43,034 nt of DNA, taken from positions 1-43,034 of the IMG/VR virus record IMGVR_UViG_3300046491_000455; one strand, 5' to 3'. This DNA is from a virus. Position numbers and translations under genes: made by a program. Within the stretch, counting starts at the first letter, position 1. Every line of letters begins with the position of its first letter. This document shows positions 14,367 to 21,105 of this stretch, piece after piece. The notes below the pieces were generated by a model that had not been told where the DNA came from, did not search any database, and was given only the letters and a program-made list of their open reading frames with translations.

Positions 14367-14612
14367 ATGACCCCTACCTCAAGTGAACTGATCGACAAGC
14401 TTGGCGGCCCTGCTGCCGTGGCCAAAATGCTCGGCATCAAACCGCCATCCGTCGTTGGTTGGCGGGCGCACGGCATCCCAGCTGACAAGCTGATTCGTTT
14501 GGCGCCGGTCTGCGAAAAGATGGGAATCGCCTCGCGCCGCGAACTGCGCCCGGACGACTGGCAGCAAATTTGGCCAGAACTGGCCGAGGCATCGAGCGAC
14601 GCACCTCAGTAA
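14367..14612 (+). CDS. Cro/YdaS-like antirepressor
   Basis: An 81-residue helix-turn-helix protein, first gene of the pR transcript. LIDKLGGPAAVAKMLGIKPP followed by SVVGWRAHGIPADKLIRLAP is the YdaS-type Cro fold; the second helix region closely parallels the repressor's VKPPSVHGW, fitting recognition of the same operators. It should repress the repressor gene and tune early transcription. The ATG at 14367 has only a weak ribosome site. A four-codon frame (ATG GAC AAC ACA TGA, 14356-14370) ends on top of it with an ATGA overlap and may help initiation. Confidence 0.88.
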   Translation: MTPTSSELIDKLGGPAAVAKMLGIKPPSVVGWRAHGIPADKLIRLAPVCEKMGIASRRELRPDDWQQIWPELAEASSDAPQ

Positions 14613-14636
14613 AACAGCGCTTTCGAGCGCTGTTTT
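14613..14636 (+). terminator. tR1-like terminator directly after cro
   Basis: AACAGCGC - TTTCGA - GCGCTGTT followed by TTT immediately after the cro stop. It would stop most pR transcripts, so expression of the replication genes needs read-through or antitermination, as at lambda tR1. Confidence 0.88.
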
Positions 14637-14673
14637 TGTGAGCCCAAATAATTACAACAAGGAAATTTCCACT

Positions 14674-14877
14674 ATGGATCAAGCCATCATTTCGCGCGAC
14701 CATATCCGCGCAACGGCCCGGCGCGCGTTTGCGGCCGGAAAGGGCCGTGATGACCATGGCTTCAACTGGCACAGCAGGGATGCGATCGCGACCTGGCAGG
14801 GAGAGTGGGACGAGTGCGCCAAGGAAGAGGCTCGCGCCTTCTTCAAGGCCCAGGACGCGCAGCTGGAGGCCGCATGA
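14674..14877 (+). CDS. Small phage early protein, unknown
   Basis: A 67-residue protein rich in Ala, Arg, Glu and Trp (HIRATARRAFAAGKGRDDHG, then WHSRDAIATWQGEWDECAKE). It is not recognised. AAGGAAA precedes the ATG at 14674, and the stop overlaps the next start as ATGA. Confidence 0.65.
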   Translation: MDQAIISRDHIRATARRAFAAGKGRDDHGFNWHSRDAIATWQGEWDECAKEEARAFFKAQDAQLEAA

Positions 14878-15170
14878 ACGCGCCTGACCAGAACCTCCGC
14901 TTTTACGCACACGGGGACAGCGCCCGCGCTCGCATCGTCGCTTTGTGGATCCGTGCGGCGGAACACCCGACCGACTGCCTGTGCGCCGAAGTTTGCGCAC
15001 CGATTTCGCAGCCAACACGTTCCCCCATTGTCAATGCTGGGCTTGCTGGAACGCATGGTGTTGATGTAGCTCAAGGTGTCGCGTTGTTGATAAGCCTCAA
15101 ACCATACGGGCAACAGGTGGCGATCGGCCACCTGCGCGCGCTGAATGGGCTCCAGGGGAAGCTGGGATGA
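14874..15170 (+). CDS. Small phage early protein, unknown
   Basis: A 98-residue protein (MNAPDQNLRFYAHGDSARAR, later CLCAEVCAP). It is not recognised. The start at 14874 overlaps the upstream stop as ATGA. Its stop is two bases from the end of the opposing gene at 15172-15477. Confidence 0.5.
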   Translation: MNAPDQNLRFYAHGDSARARIVALWIRAAEHPTDCLCAEVCAPISQPTRSPIVNAGLAGTHGVDVAQGVALLISLKPYGQQVAIGHLRALNGLQGKLG

Positions 15171-15171
15171 T

Positions 15172-15477
15172 TTATCCGCCAGTCAGCCTCTTGCGTAGCG
15201 CGGCGGCCTCGTGCCAGGCGACTCCGGCGTACCCGATATCTTCGCCGAGTATCACGGCCTTGAATTCCGCGAGAGTCGCATCGAAGGCTGCTAAAGCCAA
15301 GTCCGTGCGGTCACTTCCCACGACGGTTGCACGCGCCGGCTGGGCGGCAACGTCGAAGTGCCCTTCCAGGAAGTCCTTGTCCGGGTGGGCGCGTATCAGC
15401 GCCGTGAGCGCGACTTGCATTCCCTCGACGATCCCGAACAGCGTATCGATCTGCCATTCCACTGGCGGCTTTTCCAT
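15172..15477 (-). CDS. Antisense gene inside the right early operon, unknown
   Basis: A 101-residue protein (MEKPPVEWQIDTLFGIVEGM, FLEGHFDVAAQPARATVVGS, HEAAALRKRL) with ordinary amino-acid composition, GC-rich third codon positions and a strong GGGAG site before the ATG at 15477. These favour it over the plus-strand frame 15167-15508, which is very Ser-rich. That plus frame does, however, have ATGA overlaps at both ends, so the strand choice is not absolute. It converges with 14874-15170 and diverges from the replication gene, only 27 bp away. Function is unknown. Transcription against the pR message could let it, or its RNA, damp early expression. Confidence 0.62.
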   Translation of the reverse strand: MEKPPVEWQIDTLFGIVEGMQVALTALIRAHPDKDFLEGHFDVAAQPARATVVGSDRTDLALAAFDATLAEFKAVILGEDIGYAGVAWHEAAALRKRLTGG

Positions 15478-15504
15478 CGGTGCTCCCTTTCTTGGCGTCA
15501 TGAA

Positions 15505-16647
15505 ATGAACGATTCTCGCACACCAGCCGCTGTCGCCCCAGCCCCGCTCACCCCACCTGACTGCGATCTTCAGGACTTCAAATTCATGCCCCTGGACGTC
15601 GCCCGCCTGCGCGACAGCGACATGGCCAGCGAGCAGACGCCCGAGGAAAACTGGGCCGCGGTCCTGTTGTGGGCCGCCGCTTGGCACCAGGTCCCCGCCG
15701 GCAGCATGCCCGACAGCGACAACTGGATTGCGAAAGCCGCTGGCTACCTCTCCCGCGGGCGCATCGATCCCCACTGGAAGGACGTCAGGGCAGGTGCCAT
15801 GCGCGGTTTCGTCCTGTGCAGCGACGGCCGCTGGTACCACCCTGTGGTCGCCGAGAAGGCGAACGAATCTTGGATCGGAAAGCTGAAGCAACGACTGAAA
15901 ACCGAATGTGCACGCATCAAGAAGCACAACGACCGGCACGGGACAAGAATCCCTTTCCCCGAATTCGATGCATGGTTCGCGGCGGGCTGTCCCGTTGGAC
16001 AACCCCTGCCTGTCCCTAAGGACATCACCCCCAAGTCCCAAGGGACAGGAGAAGGTGTCACCGGGGACAACATCCCATTGTCCCTCAAAGAACTGCCGGA
16101 AGTCCCTAGCGAAACACCATCCAAGGGACAGGGAGAGGGACAGAGACAGGGAGAGTTAACTACAAAAGCATTGAGCGGCGGCGCATACGGCAGTAGTCGC
16201 GAGAATCTGCACGAGGCCCCGCTGCCGCCCCGCGAAGACCCAGAGCCGAACAACAACCCGGCCATCGCGCTGACGGTCACACTGCGCAAGTGGGGCGTCA
16301 ACGCGACGTTCACCCACCCCGCCGTGCAGGACTGGTCGAAACGCGACGAGGTCACGCACGACATTCTGGCCGCCGCCGTGGCAATTGCACGCGAGCGCCT
16401 CGGTGACAGCGCCAAGATCGCGCCGAACTACCTGGTGAACATCGTCGAAGACCTACTCAACCCGCCAGCGAAGACCGAAGCAGCGCCGCAGAAGCCGAAG
16501 TCCGACTCCTGGGCGTGGAAACGAACCGACAAGGGTTGCAACGACGAGGGCGCGAAGTACGGTCTGCGTGCACGCGGCGGCGAAAGCCGGGACGAATTCA
16601 TCGCGCGCATCGAGGCGGCGAAGGAAAAACGGAAAGGACAGCCATGA
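15505..16647 (+). CDS. Replication initiation protein (DUF1376/YdaU-like)
   Basis: Probable origin-binding initiator, the counterpart of lambda O. The 380-residue protein has an N-terminal DUF1376-type domain (FKFMPLDVARLRDSDMASEQ, then WAAVLLWAAAWHQVPAGSMP, DNWIAKAAGY, DGRWYHPVVAEKA), a low-complexity Pro/Gly/Gln linker at about 160-235 and a C-terminal helical domain (TLRKWGVNATFTHPAVQDWS) of the primosomal kind seen in such proteins. The linker DNA carries a phased iteron array (see 15988-16175), as the O gene does. The ATG at 15505 has a weak ribosome site; a longer open frame from 15358 has no family similarity. The stop overlaps the next start as ATGA. Confidence 0.85.
   Translation: MNDSRTPAAVAPAPLTPPDCDLQDFKFMPLDVARLRDSDMASEQTPEENWAAVLLWAAAWHQVPAGSMPDSDNWIAKAAGYLSRGRIDPHWKDVRAGAMRGFVLCSDGRWYHPVVAEKANESWIGKLKQRLKTECARIKKHNDRHGTRIPFPEFDAWFAAGCPVGQPLPVPKDITPKSQGTGEGVTGDNIPLSLKELPEVPSETPSKGQGEGQRQGELTTKALSGGAYGSSRENLHEAPLPPREDPEPNNNPAIALTVTLRKWGVNATFTHPAVQDWSKRDEVTHDILAAAVAIARERLGDSAKIAPNYLVNIVEDLLNPPAKTEAAPQKPKSDSWAWKRTDKGCNDEGAKYGLRARGGESRDEFIARIEAAKEKRKGQP
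15988..16175. other. Candidate phage replication origin (iterons inside the initiator gene)
   Basis: Six 14-bp units start at 15988, 16011, 16034, 16056, 16079 and 16101, steps of 22-23 bp. The first four are dyads: TGTCCCGTTGGACA, TGTCCCTAAGGACA, AGTCCCAAGGGACA, TGTCACCGGGGACA. The last two keep the left half (TGTCCCTCAAAGAA, AGTCCCTAGCGAAA). Extra GGGAC half-sites follow, then an AT-richer stretch (about 16155-16175). The step is not a multiple of three, so it is not a protein repeat. Lambda ori has the same layout inside gene O. Confidence 0.75.
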
Positions 16648-17105
16648 CCCACACCCACGAAGACCGCGTCGCCGAGCGTCCTGCCCACATGTGTTCCGCG
16701 TACGGCTGCCCGCTCATGGGCACGATGACTGCATCGACCAGCGGCGCCGACGACTGGGCCTGCTCGCTGCACGCGAACAAGGGCGCCGGCCAGATGCAGG
16801 CGGTCACCGTCGCGATCAACCGGCACCGCTGGCTGGCTACCGCGATCACCGACGTCCGGAGTTTTGTTCCCGGCAGAGCGGGAAAGGCCGAGTTGCTCGA
16901 GCGGATCCGTCACGACTTCACGGCCAACAAGCGCATGGACCTGTACTGGGCAGGCGGTACTGAGACCGTGCGCCAGTGGGTCAATCGCCTCGAGCCAGAG
17001 CTCGACCGGATCGTGCTGGCCGAGCTCGAGCTGCCACCGAAGCAGGAAACGCTGCCGACCGACACCTGGCAGAGCGCGGGCAAGGCGATGCCGCTCTGGG
17101 CCTGA
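16644..17105 (+). CDS. Phage replication-region protein with Cys/His cluster, unknown
   Basis: A 153-residue protein. The N-terminal part has a possible zinc site (MCSAYGCPLMG then WACSLH); the rest is helical (RAGKAELLERIRHDFTANKR, LEPELDRIVLAELELPPKQE). It starts inside the initiator stop (ATGA) and so is co-translated with it. Its place matches the second replication gene of lambda-like phages (DnaC- or helicase-loader position), but there is no Walker motif, so it is not a DnaC-type ATPase. Role unknown. Confidence 0.7.
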   Translation: MTHTHEDRVAERPAHMCSAYGCPLMGTMTASTSGADDWACSLHANKGAGQMQAVTVAINRHRWLATAITDVRSFVPGRAGKAELLERIRHDFTANKRMDLYWAGGTETVRQWVNRLEPELDRIVLAELELPPKQETLPTDTWQSAGKAMPLWA

Positions 17106-17157
17106 GAGACCAATTCGCGCGCGAGCGCCAACCAATACTTCCCGCAGGCGGCGCGGG

Positions 17158-17171
17158 CCGGCGAAAGCCGG
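17158..17171 (+). other. GAAA-tetraloop hairpin in the 200-bp gap before rusA
   Basis: CCGGC-GAAA-GCCGG, a stable GNRA-loop stem with no T-run. The 17106-17305 gap holds no convincing gene or promoter; this hairpin is the only structure I see in it. Confidence 0.4.
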
Positions 17172-17305
17172 GGACGTAACCAACCGAAGCTGAAGGGTGA
17201 CCGCCCAGCGAACCAATGGGAGCGAGCGCGCCAACGCCCGCTACACCTCGCGCCAGTGACCATGCAGGCGCACCAACAACAACGATAACCACCAAGGGGA
17301 ACGTC

Positions 17306-17770
17306 TTGAACTCGATCACTCTCACCCTGCCCTACCCGATCAGCGCGAACCGCTACTGGGCGACGCGCACGGTTCCAGCCAAGGGCGCGCGCAAAGCCAT
17401 GGCCCTGACCTACGTCACCGCTGAGGCAAAGGCCTTCAAGGCCGACGTCGAGCAGCTGGCCCGTGCCGCTGGCGTCATCGCGCCTATCACCGGCCGCGTG
17501 CAGGTCGACGTCAAGCTCTTCCCACACCGTCCACTGGACTGGCAGAAGCGCCAGCGCGCATTCGGCGCCGCCTGGGATGACACCGTCCAGTGCCTCGACA
17601 TCGACAACGCGAACAAGGTGCTGCTCGACTCGCTCAAGGAAATCGTGATCGACGACGACAAGTGGGTGCGGCGCTTGTCATCGGAGCGCATGGAACCGGA
17701 CGGCGAAGCGCGCGTCGTGGTGACGATCACGCCGCTGGCGATCGAGCAACCGCAGGCCGCGCTGATCTGA
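17306..17770 (+). CDS. rusA: RusA-family Holliday junction resolvase
   Basis: Cuts four-way DNA junctions made during phage recombination and replication, clearing branches before packaging. The 154-residue protein shows the RusA pattern: N-terminal ITLTLPYPISANRYW, central acidic CLDIDNANKVLLDSLKEIVI (D98, D100) and IDDDKWV (D116-D118), then EARVVVTI. The start is taken as TTG at 17306, because AAGGGGA lies six bases before it and the family N-terminus begins there. An ATG at 17216 in the same frame adds a low-complexity Thr/Ala/Pro stretch with no ribosome site. Confidence 0.9.
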   Translation: MNSITLTLPYPISANRYWATRTVPAKGARKAMALTYVTAEAKAFKADVEQLARAAGVIAPITGRVQVDVKLFPHRPLDWQKRQRAFGAAWDDTVQCLDIDNANKVLLDSLKEIVIDDDKWVRRLSSERMEPDGEARVVVTITPLAIEQPQAALI

Positions 17771-17780
17771 GGAGACGACC

Positions 17781-17915
17781 ATGGACTACCTGCTCTGCAT
17801 TCTGTTCGGCTTCGTGGCCGGCTTCACGTTCGCCTTCGAGATCGTGGCCGTGATCCTGACCGTGAAACCGGAGTCGCCTGCGGCTGGCACCGGCTCGGCC
17901 GAGGACTTCGCATGA
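17781..17915 (+). CDS. 44-residue single-helix membrane peptide, unknown
   Basis: MDYLLCILFGFVAGFTFAFE and onward form one long hydrophobic helix (residues 3-28), followed by a polar tail ending AEDFA. A strong GAGGAG site precedes the ATG, 10 bp after the rusA stop. Possibly a small inner-membrane regulator; no family is known to me. Confidence 0.65.
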   Translation: MDYLLCILFGFVAGFTFAFEIVAVILTVKPESPAAGTGSAEDFA

Positions 17916-18022
17916 CCGAACGTTGTTTCGATGCTGAAGCTATGCAGAGTCCGCACGCGAGCTTAAGCTTTCCCGCAGTAAAATTTCCTCATTTCAATCT
18001 ATTCGAGGAATCGCCATGTTGA
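17912..18022 (+). CDS. Possible 36-residue bridging peptide
   Basis: The frame starts with an ATGA overlap of the membrane-peptide stop and ends seven bases into the next gene. Sequence MTERCFDAEAMQSPHASLSF and onward, with no motif. It may instead be an untranslated leader: a TAAAAT -10-like box lies at 17979-17984, but without a matching -35. Confidence 0.3.
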   Translation: MTERCFDAEAMQSPHASLSFPAVKFPHFNLFEESPC

Positions 18023-18345
18023 CCGCCGAAGCGCTGCGCGTCGAAGACAGCGACCAGATCGTTCCTTCCACCAGCCGCAAAGTATTCGTCGCTGTCGACG
18101 AAAACGGCCTGCGCATCGGGGAAACCCACCCCAACGCCAAACTGACCGACTCCGAAGTCGAACAGATCCGCGACCTGCACGAACTCGCCGGTTGGGACTA
18201 CGCGGAGCTGGCTGTCGCCTACTTGGCGCCGTACATCACGATCCAGAAGATTTGCACCTACCAGCGCCGGGCCAACACGATCGCGCGCTGGAAAGTCCTG
18301 TTGCTGCACACGCCCATCTCACTGACCAACCGCCTGGAGGATTGA
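18016..18345 (+). CDS. Helix-turn-helix protein upstream of the terminase genes
   Basis: A 109-residue protein whose middle reads as a helix-turn-helix: NAKLTDSEVEQIRDLHELAG then WDYAELAVAYLAPYITIQKI and a basic CTYQRRANTIARW. Such NxKLT...VxxIRxL proteins are common phage DNA-binding proteins. Placed just before the packaging genes, it is a candidate late regulator. It is the natural first protein to test for binding to the repeated CGTATACG motifs downstream. GAGGA lies before the ATG. Confidence 0.72.
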   Translation: MLTAEALRVEDSDQIVPSTSRKVFVAVDENGLRIGETHPNAKLTDSEVEQIRDLHELAGWDYAELAVAYLAPYITIQKICTYQRRANTIARWKVLLLHTPISLTNRLED

Positions 18346-18348
18346 CCC

Positions 18349-18654
18349 ATGCTCGACCAGACCGCTGCACCAGCTGCATCCGAAGCGCCGGCCGCGCCTG
18401 CCCTGACCCCGGGGCAAGCGGCGGCGCAGGCGATCATCGACAAGCAGGATTACCTGACCATGCTGCGCACCTGCCTGCCGACCCTCAAGGCCGAGCACCT
18501 GGCGGGCCAGTTCCTGATGGCCGAGATGACCAAGGCCGGCGACGTGCAGGTCAAGAAACGCCAGTTCATCAAGGCGGCCAAGCGCATCGTGGGCGGCCTG
18601 CCGCCGTTCACCGAAGTGGCGCTGCAGCTGATCGCCAGTCAGGGGAAGAGCTAA
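18349..18654 (+). CDS. Small phage protein before the terminase, unknown
   Basis: A 101-residue protein with an Ala/Pro-rich N-terminus (about 1-24) and a helical, basic body (AEMTKAGDVQVKKRQFIKAA, then KRIVGGLPPF). It is not recognised. TGGAGGA precedes the ATG. Confidence 0.7.
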   Translation: MLDQTAAPAASEAPAAPALTPGQAAAQAIIDKQDYLTMLRTCLPTLKAEHLAGQFLMAEMTKAGDVQVKKRQFIKAAKRIVGGLPPFTEVALQLIASQGKS

Positions 18655-18657
18655 GCC

Positions 18658-19107
18658 ATGTCGCGCACCGTTGGGGCCGTTGAGATCACGGACGAGCAGA
18701 TCGAAGAGGTGATCTCGCGTCTGTGTGAAGGCCTCACGCTGAAACAAAGTTGCAAGAAGTCGAAGTTTTCGTACCCGAACATCGTGCGGCGCATAGGAAG
18801 TAACCCGGCTTTAAAGCAGCTTCACGCACACGCGCGCGAGGAATACGTGCGGGTTCGAGTGCAGGACATGCACGACATTGCCAAGAACCCGAGGATCGAC
18901 CCGAAACGGGCCAGGGTGATGATCGACGTGATCAAGTGGGAAAGCGCCCGCGTGCTGCCCAAGGAGTTCGGCGATCGGGTGCAGCAGGAAGTCATCATCA
19001 CCAACAACACCACGCTGTCGACCAGGATGGCGGCAGCGCGTGCCCGGGCGAGGGCAAAGCAGGCCGAGGAAGCGATCGCCAGCCAGCTGCCGCCCGATAC
19101 CAACTAA
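18658..19107 (+). CDS. Terminase small subunit
   Basis: Recognises the packaging site on phage DNA and loads the large terminase. The 149-residue protein has an N-terminal helix-turn-helix (EITDEQIEEVISRLCEGLTL then KQSCKKSKFSYPNIVRRI), a helical oligomerisation region (RVMIDVIKWESARVLPKEFG, typical of the terminase small subunit family) and a basic coiled C-terminus (AAARARARAKQAEEA). Its place ahead of the large subunit supports this. Assigned by pattern. Confidence 0.82.
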   Translation: MSRTVGAVEITDEQIEEVISRLCEGLTLKQSCKKSKFSYPNIVRRIGSNPALKQLHAHAREEYVRVRVQDMHDIAKNPRIDPKRARVMIDVIKWESARVLPKEFGDRVQQEVIITNNTTLSTRMAAARARARAKQAEEAIASQLPPDTN

Positions 19108-19126
19108 CTGAACAGGAGAACCTAGA

Positions 19127-19222
19127 ATGCTCAAATTGAGGCCCACCGCCCTGCTGGCGCAATACGCCTGCTACGTCTTTGGCCACGACTGGCGCGCCGC
19201 GCGCGGCCTGGAACCGGCATGA
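19127..19222 (+). CDS. 31-residue peptide coupled to the next gene
   Basis: MLKLRPTALLAQYACYVFGH, then a short Arg-rich end. AGGAGA lies eight bases before the ATG and the stop overlaps the next start as ATGA. Possibly a leader peptide bringing ribosomes to the following gene. Confidence 0.5.
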   Translation: MLKLRPTALLAQYACYVFGHDWRAARGLEPA

Positions 19223-19482
19223 CCTGCGTGCACATGAATTTCGCCGGGCATATCGCTGTCGCGCGCCTGGAGGACAGCGGCCGATTCAACGCCGACATCA
19301 CGATCAAGTGCGCCGACTGCGGCCTGCCGTTCCAGTTCAAAGGCCTGGCGCCCGGGCTGAACCTGAACGGCGCCGCGGTGAGCGTTGACGGACTGCAGGC
19401 GCGCCTGGCGATCGTTCCGCAGGGTGCCGAGCCCAACCCGATGCAGGCCATTATGCTGTCCGGCCAGAAGTTCGACGCCTAG
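19219..19482 (+). CDS. Small phage protein with a Cys pair, unknown
   Basis: An 87-residue protein: MTCVHMNFAGHIAVARLEDS, then ADITIKCADCGLPFQFKGLA, a CxxC that may be half of a zinc ribbon together with Cys3/His5. I recall similar proteins beside podophage terminases, but no role is known to me. It is translated through the ATGA overlap with the 31-residue peptide. Confidence 0.72.
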   Translation: MTCVHMNFAGHIAVARLEDSGRFNADITIKCADCGLPFQFKGLAPGLNLNGAAVSVDGLQARLAIVPQGAEPNPMQAIMLSGQKFDA

Positions 19483-19506
19483 CTGGCGCCCGAGCAAACA
19501 AGACAA

Positions 19507-19529
19507 CGCCGGCCCAGCGCCGGCTTTTT
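19507..19529 (+). terminator. Intrinsic terminator before the large terminase gene
   Basis: GCCGGC - CCAGC - GCCGGC followed by TTTTT, 24 bp after the preceding stop. It separates the large terminase gene from the early part of the operon and would need read-through for late expression. Confidence 0.8.
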
Positions 19530-19550
19530 CAATTCCGGAGGATCCCGCCC

Positions 19551-21038
19551 ATGTCAGCACACAATCAGGAACAGCAGGCCGAGCAGCAGCTGGTCGAAGA
19601 CATCGCCGGTTTCACGCACGACCCGCTCGGTTATGTCCTGTATGCCTACGACTGGGGCAATGGCGAACTGGCCAAGTTTCCAGAAGGCCCGGACAAGTGG
19701 GCGCGCGAGGTGCTGGAAGAGATCGGCGACAAGCTGCGCCGCGGCGTCATCAGCGGCCTGTCGGAGGTGATCCAGATCGCCACCGCATCGGGGCACGGTA
19801 TCGGCAAGTCGGCGCTGGTGGCCTGGCTGGTCGACTGGGCAATGAGCACGCGCGAGGACACCAAGGGCGTCGTGACCGCCAACACCGACAACCAGCTGCG
19901 CACCAAGACCTGGGCCGAGGTGGCGAAGTGGCACCGGCTGTCGATTACCAAGCACTGGTTCAAGCTGACCGCGACTAGCATCTACTCGACCGACCCGGAG
20001 CACGAAAAGAGCTGGCGCATCGACATGATCCCCTGGTCGGTATCGAACACCGAGGCATTCGCCGGCCTGCACAACCAGGGCAACCGCATCCTGATCATCT
20101 TCGACGAGGCATCGGCCATCCACGACGACATATGGGAAGTGACCGAGGGCGCGCTGACCGACAACCACACCGAGATCATTTGGGTGGCGTTCGGTAACCC
20201 GACGCAGAACACCGGCCGGTTCCGCGAATGCTTCCGGCGCTTCCGGCATCGCTGGTCCTGCCGCCAGGTCGACAGCCGCACCGTGCGCATTTCCAACAAG
20301 GACCAGATTGCCAAGTGGGTGGCCGACTATGGCGAAGACTCCGACTTCGTCAAGGTGCGCGTGCGCGGCATGTTCCCCAAGGCCAGCGCCAAGCAGTTCA
20401 TCAGCACCGAAGACGTCGACGCGGCCAGCGCGCGCATCCTGCGCCCCGAGCAGTACGACTTCGCGCCCAAGATCCTGACCTGCGACCCGGCCTGGGAGGG
20501 CGACGACATGCTGGAGATCGGCCTGCGCCAAGGGCTGCACTTCCGCATCCTGCGCACCATCGAGAAGAACGACAACGACATCGTGATCGCCGGCATCCTG
20601 TCGCAGCTGGAGATCCAGCACGAAGCCGACGGCGTGTTCATCGACAACGGCTTCGGCACCGGCATCATCAGCGCCGGCCGCACGATGGGCAAAAGCTGGA
20701 TCGGCGTCTGGTTCAACGGCGCATCGGGCGACCCGGGCTGCCTGAACAAGCGCGCCGAGATGTATAAGCTGGCGCGCGACTGGCTCAAGGACGGCGGCGC
20801 GATCGACCCGAACGACCAGGTGCTGTATCACGACCTGATTGCGCCCGAGACTGTGGCGCGTGCCGACGGCAAGATCCAGCTGGAGTCGAAGAAGGACATG
20901 AAGGCGCGCGGGCTGCCGTCACCGGGCCGCGGCGACTGCCTGGCGCTGTCGTTCGCCTACCCGGTGGCCAAGAAAACCCCACTCGAGCGGCTGGGGCTGG
21001 CCAGGCAGGCGCCAAAGGATTACGACCCTTACGCCTGA
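19551..21038 (+). CDS. terL: Terminase large subunit
   Basis: The DNA-packaging motor: an ATPase that pumps DNA through the portal and a nuclease that cuts it. The 495-residue protein has Walker A GHGIGKS (81-87), Walker B ILIIFDEAS (D185, E186), a coupling-motif-like FGNPTQNTG (214-222), and RNase H-like nuclease acids at D312 (LTCDPAW), D364 (VFIDNGFG) and D462 (GRGDCLALSFAY). Length and motif order are normal. GGAGG precedes the ATG at 19551. Confidence 0.96.
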   Translation: MSAHNQEQQAEQQLVEDIAGFTHDPLGYVLYAYDWGNGELAKFPEGPDKWAREVLEEIGDKLRRGVISGLSEVIQIATASGHGIGKSALVAWLVDWAMSTREDTKGVVTANTDNQLRTKTWAEVAKWHRLSITKHWFKLTATSIYSTDPEHEKSWRIDMIPWSVSNTEAFAGLHNQGNRILIIFDEASAIHDDIWEVTEGALTDNHTEIIWVAFGNPTQNTGRFRECFRRFRHRWSCRQVDSRTVRISNKDQIAKWVADYGEDSDFVKVRVRGMFPKASAKQFISTEDVDAASARILRPEQYDFAPKILTCDPAWEGDDMLEIGLRQGLHFRILRTIEKNDNDIVIAGILSQLEIQHEADGVFIDNGFGTGIISAGRTMGKSWIGVWFNGASGDPGCLNKRAEMYKLARDWLKDGGAIDPNDQVLYHDLIAPETVARADGKIQLESKKDMKARGLPSPGRGDCLALSFAYPVAKKTPLERLGLARQAPKDYDPYA

Positions 21039-21042
21039 CCGC

Positions 21043-21076
21043 CCGTATACGTCCCGAGGTGGACGCCTCATAGGAT
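21043..21076 (+). promoter_or_regulatory. Candidate late promoter, copy 1
   Basis: CCGTATACGTCCC ends at 21055, just after the terminase stop. TAGGAT follows exactly 15 bp later (21071-21076), before the GNAT-dioxygenase gene. The 8-bp core CGTATACG is self-complementary. Same layout as at 24436, 25558 and 39458. Confidence 0.55.
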
Positions 21077-21105
21077 GCCCGACATCCCTACTGGAGGCCC
21101 ACCCC

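Noticed and set aside
15167-15508. Plus-strand 113-codon frame coupled at both ends.
   Set aside because: About a fifth Ser residues and mixed third-position composition, as expected for antisense of 15172-15477. Kept as an open question in the findings.
16011-16150. GGGACAGG repeats as a protein tandem repeat.
   Set aside because: The 22-23 bp step is out of codon phase, so selection on DNA rather than protein explains it better.
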